A DNA stretch of 64,000 bases from Chitinophaga skermanii. Its GTDB lineage: Bacteria > Bacteroidota > Bacteroidia > Chitinophagales > Chitinophagaceae. The DNA lies in the NCBI RefSeq assembly GCF_003259335.1, contig NZ_QLLL01000009.1, positions 205,643 to 269,642 on the forward strand, in the 5' to 3' direction. A model generated the notes under the pieces. That model was not told where the DNA came from. It saw nothing but the letters and a program-made list of their open reading frames with translations, and did no database searches. This document shows positions 62,071-64,000 of this stretch, one piece after another. Each line of letters begins with the position of its first letter. The stretch's first letter is position 1. Made by a program: the position numbers and the translations under genes.

Positions 62071-62669
62071 GTAGCTTATGGCAATAATATTTTTTTACGC
62101 GTTCAAATTTCGAAAAAATGAAGGGCTTGTCCAAATAATATGAGTGTTGCGATGTGTCGTTAAGTATGTTTTTGAGGTATAGGGAAATGTGGTGATCCTG
62201 GGGTGCTTTGTTTTCGTCGCTCCAGGGCCGCTCCAAAGGCCCCGCATTGTATGTCGGAATGTGGTTCTGCGGGCCTATTGCAACTATTTAGGGGGGTGCG
62301 GCGTATGGGGGGGCGGTGGTGTTATTGGGAGGTGGTGGGGCGGTGTTCCGCATAACCAAGTTTCCTCCATACAATGCTGAAAAAGGGGGAAATGCGGCGA
62401 TTTGGATGGGATTGAGGAGGATTGGGGCTCTTATAGTGTGTTCATTATTAGGTAGTTACAAGGGGAGAATTGGCTAGAATGGCCATGGTATTGGGTGGAG
62501 ATAGGCAAAAGATAGGGTTAAGATAGGCTTGGGATAGGCAAAATATAGGGTTGGGATAGGGTAAGGATAGGCTTTAGATAGGGTGAGGATAGGGAAACTA
62601 CATGGATTTACATGGAAATTACTTAGAAACTACATGGGAAGTACTTGGGAAGTACTTGGGAGTTACTTG
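62071..62669. other. Intergenic region carrying repeat copy C
   Basis: No convincing gene is seen between recG and the insertion sequence. The region contains a long foldback (62244-62377), G-rich sequence (about 62280-62350) and the heptamer array. 62071-62240 shows a short GGGCC/GGCCC hairpin near 62226-62243 and nothing more. Confidence 0.7.
62244..62377. repeat. Long imperfect inverted repeat (foldback)
   Basis: GCATTGTATG (62244-62253) is the exact reverse complement of CATACAATGC (62368-62377). Inside it GGTTCTGCGG pairs with CCGCATAACC with one mismatch. The loop is G-rich. Confidence 0.65.
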
Positions 62670-62670
62670 T
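62500..62670 (+). repeat. 11-bp phased heptamer array, copy C, 16 units
   Basis: Nine units of the type GATAGGS start at 62500, 62511, 62522, 62533, 62544, 62555, 62566, 62577 and 62588. They run without a break into seven units of the type TACWTGG at 62599, 62609, 62620, 62631, 62642, 62653 and 62664. All steps are 11 bp except 62599 to 62609, which is 10. The second group is the reverse complement of the YCAWGTA heptamer in copies A and B. The array stops at the start of the insertion sequence. Confidence 0.92.
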
Positions 62671-62729
62671 GTCTTGTACTAAAATAACTTGACACTTAGC
62701 TAGCGATATTACTAAATGAACTTGACAGG

Positions 62730-62761
62730 GTTTGTCAAATTACTGATTTTACTTGACAAAC
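62730..62761. other. Hairpin at the 3' end of orfB
   Basis: GTTTGTCAA pairs with TTGACAAAC, perfect over 9 bp. It straddles the orfB stop and could act as a terminator or shield for the element. Confidence 0.5.
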
Positions 62762-63610
62762 AGCTTGAATACCAGCATTATGCTTCGTAGCTGGTGTTTG
62801 TAAATCGCATCCAAAGTGCCGTCTATACTGGTTGTAGCGGTAAATGGCGCTATTTACCTGCTTTACGGCTGCTTGGAAAGAAGGAAATTGTTGGTTTAGT
62901 TCAAATTCCTGTTTCAAAATACCATTTACACGTTCGGCTAATGCATTTTCATATGGGCTCCCCGTCTGGGTCATGCTGATTTTAACACCGTTTTTTTGCA
63001 GCACGCTTACGTAATCGTTACAGCAATATTGCACACCGCGATCAGAATGATGAATGAGGGATTCGGCAGGTAAAGCCCTTGCCTTTAAGGCCCTTTTTAA
63101 GGCTGCAATACAGCCGTCAGCTTTTAAATTGGGGCTTAACTCGTAACCCACAATTTTCCTTGAATAAGCGTCTGTTATTAATGACAAGTGTATAAAACCA
63201 TTTTTAGTAGACAAGTAAGTAATATCACTTACCCATAACTGTTCTGGTCGACTAGGTACCATTCCTTGGATTAAGCTAGGCCATTTACGGTAATGATGAC
63301 TAGACTGCGTCGTATATACCCTCTTTTTGTGACGTTTTACCAATAACCCGTGATCGGCCAATAATGCGTGTAGACCATCCCTTCCTAGTTTTATGTTTTG
63401 AGACACAAAGGTGGGCTTTAGCTCCTTGTAAAGCTTAATAGTACCACTTTTTGGAACCATTTTCTTGACGGCTTGCACCAAGTCTAATACGACTGCTTTT
63501 TGCCAACTACTACTGCTATCACGTTGTTTAATATCATACCATGCTTGCCTTGTTTTACCAAACAAACCACAGATTTTTGACAAGGGGACTTCCCGCATTA
63601 TCGCTTTCAT
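62735..63610 (-). CDS. IS3-family transposase OrfB (DDE integrase domain)
   Basis: A 291-residue catalytic half of an IS3-type transposase. The DDE triad is at D129 (SDITYL), D190 (HHSDRG) and E226 (ALAERVN), with 35 residues between the last two. An N-terminal HTH_21-like part holds the KSGTIKLYKEL stretch. Its ATG overlaps the TGA of orfA, and the same frame can be entered by -1 slippage from orfA at 63640-63634, giving an OrfAB fusion with the joining residues KKAWHQTATQMKAIM. It looks intact. Confidence 0.93.
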   Translation of the reverse strand: MKAIMREVPLSKICGLFGKTRQAWYDIKQRDSSSSWQKAVVLDLVQAVKKMVPKSGTIKLYKELKPTFVSQNIKLGRDGLHALLADHGLLVKRHKKRVYTTQSSHHYRKWPSLIQGMVPSRPEQLWVSDITYLSTKNGFIHLSLITDAYSRKIVGYELSPNLKADGCIAALKRALKARALPAESLIHHSDRGVQYCCNDYVSVLQKNGVKISMTQTGSPYENALAERVNGILKQEFELNQQFPSFQAAVKQVNSAIYRYNQYRRHFGCDLQTPATKHNAGIQAVCQVKSVI

Positions 63611-63948
63611 TTGGGTGGCTGTTTGATGCCAAGCTTTTTTACGATATCAACGCCCAGCTCCTTTTCTGCATTTTTGATCAACATTTCTAAGGCTGTAATA
63701 CGAAGTTGGGCATCCTTCAATTGCTCTTCCACTTCACTATTAGCGGTAGAAGCCTGAACACTAGATGATGTAGAAGCTTCATTCTTTCTAAACCATTCTA
63801 CCATCGTTTGCACAACAGATGCACTTTTTAAACCATGCTTCCTAGCTAGTTCGGACATACTCAGTGAACCTGTGAGGTACTCACGGGCGATCATAATTTT
63901 GAAGGACTCCTCGTAAAGGAAGGCGCTACGACCATGTTTCTTTTTCAT
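63607..63948 (-). CDS. IS3-family OrfA (helix-turn-helix protein)
   Basis: A 113-residue DNA-binding protein of the IS3 family: helix-turn-helix of the transposase_8 kind (SMSELARKHGLKSASVVQTM, about 30-49) followed by a leucine-zipper-like helix (EEQLKDAQLRITALEMLIKN, about 74-93). The end of the gene contains the frameshift heptamer A AAA AAG. It starts at ATG about 52 bases inside the right end of the element. Confidence 0.9.
   Translation of the reverse strand: MKKKHGRSAFLYEESFKIMIAREYLTGSLSMSELARKHGLKSASVVQTMVEWFRKNEASTSSSVQASTANSEVEEQLKDAQLRITALEMLIKNAEKELGVDIVKKLGIKQPPK
63634..63640 (-). promoter_or_regulatory. Programmed -1 frameshift site of the IS3 element
   Basis: On the minus strand the heptamer A AAA AAG sits in phase with orfA (codons GTA AAA AAG), the classic IS3-family slippery sequence. 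A -1 shift here leads into orfB without meeting a stop. Confidence 0.85.
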
Positions 63949-64000
63949 AATTATCTCAAATTTAGGCTAACTATATGTAAAGTCGTTTTAGGAACCGACA

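Larger units (their letters stand above)
62670..64000 (-). mobile_element. IS3-family insertion sequence
   Basis: The element is about 1331 bp, with imperfect terminal inverted repeats: TGTCTTGTACTAAAATAAC at 62670 and, reading inward from base 64000, TGTCGGTTCCTAAAACGAC; about 18 of the first 25 positions match. It codes for two overlapping frames, orfA and orfB, with an A6G slippery site. Its right end coincides with the last base of the window, so the target duplication cannot be checked. The left end abuts the heptamer array. Confidence 0.8.

Noticed and set aside
62189..62380. Plus-strand gene over the G-rich foldback
   Set aside because: Its sequence is mostly glycine and tryptophan from a G-rich stretch, with no family resemblance.
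62500..62670. CRISPR array
   Set aside because: Units are 11 bp with 4-base spacers. CRISPR repeats are 23-50 bp with spacers of similar length, and no cas gene is near.

Overview
The window looks like chromosomal DNA of a Bacteroidota bacterium, most likely of the Chitinophagaceae or close kin. The supporting signs are two modules pairing a type IX secretion (T9SS) type-B substrate with a PorP/SprF-like protein, a stand-alone T9SS type-A sorting tail, promoters of the TTG-N19-22-TAnnTTTG kind, and a lack of obvious Shine-Dalgarno sites. No rRNA, tRNA or CRISPR array was recognised.

Layout. 1-2060 is an AT-rich accessory stretch: a possible RhuM-type remnant, an unknown protein, a cluster of three hairpins, and an overlapping small-ORF/DUF6169-like pair. 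2130-7063 is a minus-strand run of ccmB, ccsA, ccmD and glutamate dehydrogenase; ccmB is separated from ccsA by about 1.75 kb holding an opposite-strand gene of a Bacteroidota family of unknown function and a structured repeat. 7153-12013 carries biotin carboxylase, a GtrA-like protein, thymidine kinase, an unknown protein and Kdo transferase. 12119-18114 is a surface-sugar cluster (DegT-type aminotransferase, ugd, UDP-glucuronate decarboxylase, rfbB, rfbC, rfbD; rfbA is not in the window). 18133-28472 is housekeeping: LolD-like ATPase, DUF2795, FabI, RecN, a TPR lipoprotein-like protein, a Zn-ribbon protein with Nif3, an M32 carboxypeptidase, a rhodanese-thioredoxin fusion and a TPMT-type methyltransferase. 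28692-34555 is T9SS module 1 (1606-residue PKD protein plus PorP/SprF). 34583-45390 holds a degenerate metallo-beta-lactamase-fold protein, a peroxiredoxin, a T9SS-tail protein, two rRNA-methyltransferase-like proteins, grpE-dnaJ, a sodium:solute symporter and a VWA protein. 45489-54973 holds hpt, a LysM glucosaminidase, an O-methyltransferase, two LOG-family proteins around a second symporter, a TIGR03364-type oxidoreductase, a small beta-barrel-like protein and a GlcD-type oxidase. 55048-59746 is T9SS module 2. recG follows, then an IS3-family element that ends at the window edge.

The most unusual structure is a dispersed intergenic repeat system found at three places (about 4.83-5.14, 37.36-37.74 and 62.24-62.67 kb). 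Each contains an array of heptamers, YCAWGTA on one strand, set 11 bp apart (7 + 4, about one helical turn). All three arrays break phase once, with the same 10-bp step between the last two units. Two copies have additional 11-bp arrays of other heptamers, and the third runs as 16 consecutive units. Two copies also carry a near-identical two-hairpin block whose second stem differs by two compensatory base-pair changes, which suggests selection on a folded structure. I do not recognise this system.

Other notable points are a recG reading frame whose conserved N-terminal segment lies upstream of any ATG, GTG or TTG, an IS3 element with a visible A6G slippery site, and several enzymes with altered signature motifs.
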